Below are positions 24,848 to 26,772 of a DNA stretch of 26,772 bases, piece after piece. Positions within the stretch are counted from its first letter, which is position 1, and every line of letters starts with the position of its first letter. A program made the translations under genes and the position numbers. The stretch is from Xanthobacteraceae bacterium (lineage in GTDB: Bacteria > Pseudomonadota > Alphaproteobacteria > Rhizobiales > Xanthobacteraceae): contig JAIESC010000137.1 in NCBI GenBank assembly GCA_019746355.1, positions 1 through 26,772 on the forward strand, read 5' to 3'. The notes beneath the pieces are model-generated. The model was not told where the DNA came from. It did no database searches and was given only the letters and a program-made list of their open reading frames with translations.

Positions 24848-26548
24848 ATGTCGACGACGATCTCGGTGCTCGGCGGCGTCGGTCTGTTTCTGCTCGGTAT
24901 GACCGTCATGACGGAGGGGCTTAAGGCGCTGGCCGGCTCCGCCCTGCGCACGGTGCTCAACAAGGCGGCGGCCACGCCGCTGCGCGGCTCGTTCTGGGGC
25001 GCCGTCATCACGCTTCTGGTGCAATCGTCCAGCGCAACCACCATGACGACGATCGGTCTCGTGAGCGCGGGCCTTCTGACGTTCCCACAAGGGCTGGGCC
25101 TCGTGTTCGGCGCGAACGTCGGCACCACGGGCACCGGCTGGCTGGTTGCGCTCATCGGCGTCCGTGTCTCGCTCACCGCGGCGGCGTTGCCGATGATCTT
25201 CGCCGGTGCGTTGATCAAGCTTCTGGGGCGCGGGCGCGTATCCGCGGCGGGTGCCGCGCTCGCAGGCTTCGGGCTTGTGCTGTTCGGACTGACGACCCTG
25301 CAGCAAGGGATGGCCGGGCTGGCCGAACATTTGCACCCGGCGGATCTGCCGGCCGTTGTCGCCGGTCCCGGTGCCGGGTGGTGGGCAGGTCTCGTCGGCG
25401 TGCTCACGCTGGTCGTGGTCGGGCTGGTCATGACCGCGCTGATGCAGTCGTCAACCGCGGCCGTCGCGGTGACGCTGTCAGCCCACTATGCCGGTGCGCT
25501 CGGGCTGGACCAGGCCTGTGCGCTGATCATCGGCCAGAACATCGGAACGGCGACGAGCTCTGCGCTGGCCGCGATCGGCGCGAGCACCACCGCCAAGCGA
25601 TTGGCCGTCGCTTATGTGCTGTTCAAGCTGGTCGCGGCAGTCATCGCCGTGGTGCTGTTCCCTGTGACGATACCGCTGATCATTCGTGCCTCGAACGTCG
25701 TCGACGGCGTCACGCTGCTGGCCGCGTATCACACGGCCTACAACGTCGTCGGCGTGGTGGTCCTGCTGCCGCTGATCGATCGTTTCACGCGGCTGGTCGA
25801 GCGTCTGCTGCCCGAGCGCGGCTCACCGCTGACGCGGAGTCTCGATCCCTCGGCCCTTGAAACGCCGATGGTGGCCGTCGAAGCGGCGCGGCAGACGATT
25901 GCGCGGTCGCTGACCGCCGTATGCGGTTTGATCGAGACGGCACTGGAGGCCGCAAGCCGCGGCCAGCCGGTCCCGGCCGGGAAGGACGCCGCATCCGCCG
26001 CCGAAGCGGCCGACGCCCTGCGCCAGGCGCAACTGTTCCTGTCGGACATGACCGGCCCGCCTGAGACCGATGACGAGCAACGGCGGCTGACGAGCACACT
26101 GCACGCGCTGGACCATGCGTCCCGCTTGGCGGACGCAGCGGGCGCAGCGATCGATTTCGCGACGGTGGGCGGCGGTCCGGAGGACGCCCGCGCCGGCGCT
26201 CTGGGCGCGGAGGCGATGCGAAGCGCGGCCTCGGTGGCAGGCGACGTTGCGACGCCGCCCGATCCGGCAGCGGCGCATGTCCCGCCGGGCGACGATGCGA
26301 CGTCCGCCGCATCTGCGGCCGCGATCGATGCGGCCCTCGAACGGCTCGAACGCTGCGCGACGGAGCTGAACGAGCTGCGGCGCGCCCACCGCAGCGCGAC
26401 GCTGGGTGCGGTGGCCGATGGAAAGCTGACCACCGACGCGGCGATCACGCGCGTCGAAACCGTGCGAGGCCTCGAGGCGCTGGCGTACCACGCCTGGCGG
26501 TCCACGCTGCATCTTGTGGGACGCGCCGATCAGCGCGAAGCCGCGTGA
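24848..26548 (+). CDS. Na+/phosphate symporter with PhoU-like C-terminal domain
   Basis: A 566-residue Na/Pi-cotransporter II family protein. The membrane part (~1-320) shows the inverted duplication of the family: QSSSATT (59-65) with GANVGTT (88-94), repeated as QSSTAAV (200-206) with GQNIGTA (229-235). The QSS motifs line the transport site. The C-terminal ~240 residues are soluble, Ala-rich and helical, beginning PMVAVEAARQTIARSLTAVCGLIETALEA, a PhoU-like regulatory tail. ATG at 24848 has GGAG 7 nt upstream; a start at 24824 would add eight residues unlike the family. It has its own transcription unit; no Pho box was recognised. Confidence 0.93.
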   Translation: MSTTISVLGGVGLFLLGMTVMTEGLKALAGSALRTVLNKAAATPLRGSFWGAVITLLVQSSSATTMTTIGLVSAGLLTFPQGLGLVFGANVGTTGTGWLVALIGVRVSLTAAALPMIFAGALIKLLGRGRVSAAGAALAGFGLVLFGLTTLQQGMAGLAEHLHPADLPAVVAGPGAGWWAGLVGVLTLVVVGLVMTALMQSSTAAVAVTLSAHYAGALGLDQACALIIGQNIGTATSSALAAIGASTTAKRLAVAYVLFKLVAAVIAVVLFPVTIPLIIRASNVVDGVTLLAAYHTAYNVVGVVVLLPLIDRFTRLVERLLPERGSPLTRSLDPSALETPMVAVEAARQTIARSLTAVCGLIETALEAASRGQPVPAGKDAASAAEAADALRQAQLFLSDMTGPPETDDEQRRLTSTLHALDHASRLADAAGAAIDFATVGGGPEDARAGALGAEAMRSAASVAGDVATPPDPAAAHVPPGDDATSAASAAAIDAALERLERCATELNELRRAHRSATLGAVADGKLTTDAAITRVETVRGLEALAYHAWRSTLHLVGRADQREAA

Positions 26549-26625
26549 GGCGCTCGTACGTTTTCATGGCTGCAGGGGACTGTATCGAACCGCCCACCCC
26601 TGTCCGGCTTGCCGTTTCCCGCGGG

Positions 26626-26669
26626 TTGACTCCTGCTCCGCAGGCCCTATAAATGTTCCTGTTCTGTTC
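26626..26669 (+). promoter_or_regulatory. Sigma70 promoter with overlapping LexA (SOS) box
   Basis: TTGACT (26626-26631), a 16-bp spacer and TATAAA (26648-26653) make a strong promoter. Two bases on is GTTC (26655-26658)-N7-GTTC (26666-26669), an exact match to the direct-repeat LexA box of alphaproteobacteria, placed over the expected transcription start. The controlled gene begins at or beyond the window edge; ATG 26672, ATG 26714 and GTG 26719 (GGGAG upstream) are possible starts. Confidence 0.7.
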
Positions 26670-26772
26670 TTATGGCGGTCGCCGTCGATCGCGGTGGCCG
26701 AAGCGGGAGCAGAATGCGGTGCCCGACAACTGGCATCGCGTTGGAGCGCCGGGAGGCGCCGGGCCCCTCGCA

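Noticed and set aside
24664..25431. Minus-strand gene overlapping the phosphate symporter start
   Set aside because: It is antisense to the conserved first QSS repeat of the symporter and has no family resemblance.

Overview
The window is a GC-rich chromosome segment from an alphaproteobacterium, most likely a Hyphomicrobiales (Rhizobiales) member of the Bradyrhizobium/Afipia type. The basis is a class II (B12-dependent) ribonucleotide reductase beside NDUFA12 and a DUF2155-like secreted protein, a GTTC-N7-GTTC LexA box of alphaproteobacterial type, and strong G/C third-position use. Species cannot be read from the sequence alone.

Layout. (1) Positions 1-5650 are core: a secreted proline-rich protein and NDUFA12 on the minus strand, a 1-kb intergenic region with a 14-bp tandem repeat, then nrdJ on the plus strand, closed by a perfect 13-bp terminator hairpin. 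(2) Positions ~5740-9000 are accessory: a small MqsA-like antitoxin candidate, an AbiEi/AbiEii type IV toxin-antitoxin pair whose start region is covered by a 45-bp palindrome, and a degenerate nucleotidyltransferase-fold protein of the GSU2403 type. (3) Positions 9099-17740 hold a tight six-gene operon in which every gene overlaps the next: three large tyrosine-recombinase-family proteins, two small HTH/coiled-coil proteins and a RecD2-like helicase. The first four match the ginABCD plan of GInt genomic islands. The middle recombinase has lost most catalytic residues, and the second small protein and the helicase extend the known four-gene core. About 400 bp of strongly structured non-coding DNA follows, ending in a textbook terminator at 18095-18121. 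(4) Positions 18143-18950 carry a small secreted protein and a Nudix hydrolase. (5) Positions 19107-24460 form a catabolic/transport operon: a palindromic operator, an arylmalonate-decarboxylase-like single-Cys enzyme, a GntR/FCD regulator, a hydantoin-racemase-like protein lacking both catalytic cysteines, and a complete TRAP transporter (DctP, DctQ, DctM). A short copy of the Nudix gene's 3' end lies just beyond it, so the cluster appears to have been inserted at, or duplicated with, the Nudix gene. (6) Positions 24848-26548 encode a Na+/phosphate symporter with a PhoU-like tail. The window ends in a sigma70 promoter overlaid by a perfect LexA box.

How the parts work together. Regions 2 and 3 read as one mobile island of ~12.5 kb inserted between nrdJ and the 18143 gene: the recombinase operon moves it and the TA genes stabilise it. 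Region 5 reads as a self-regulated import and processing module for a small, probably malonate-like, carboxylic acid.
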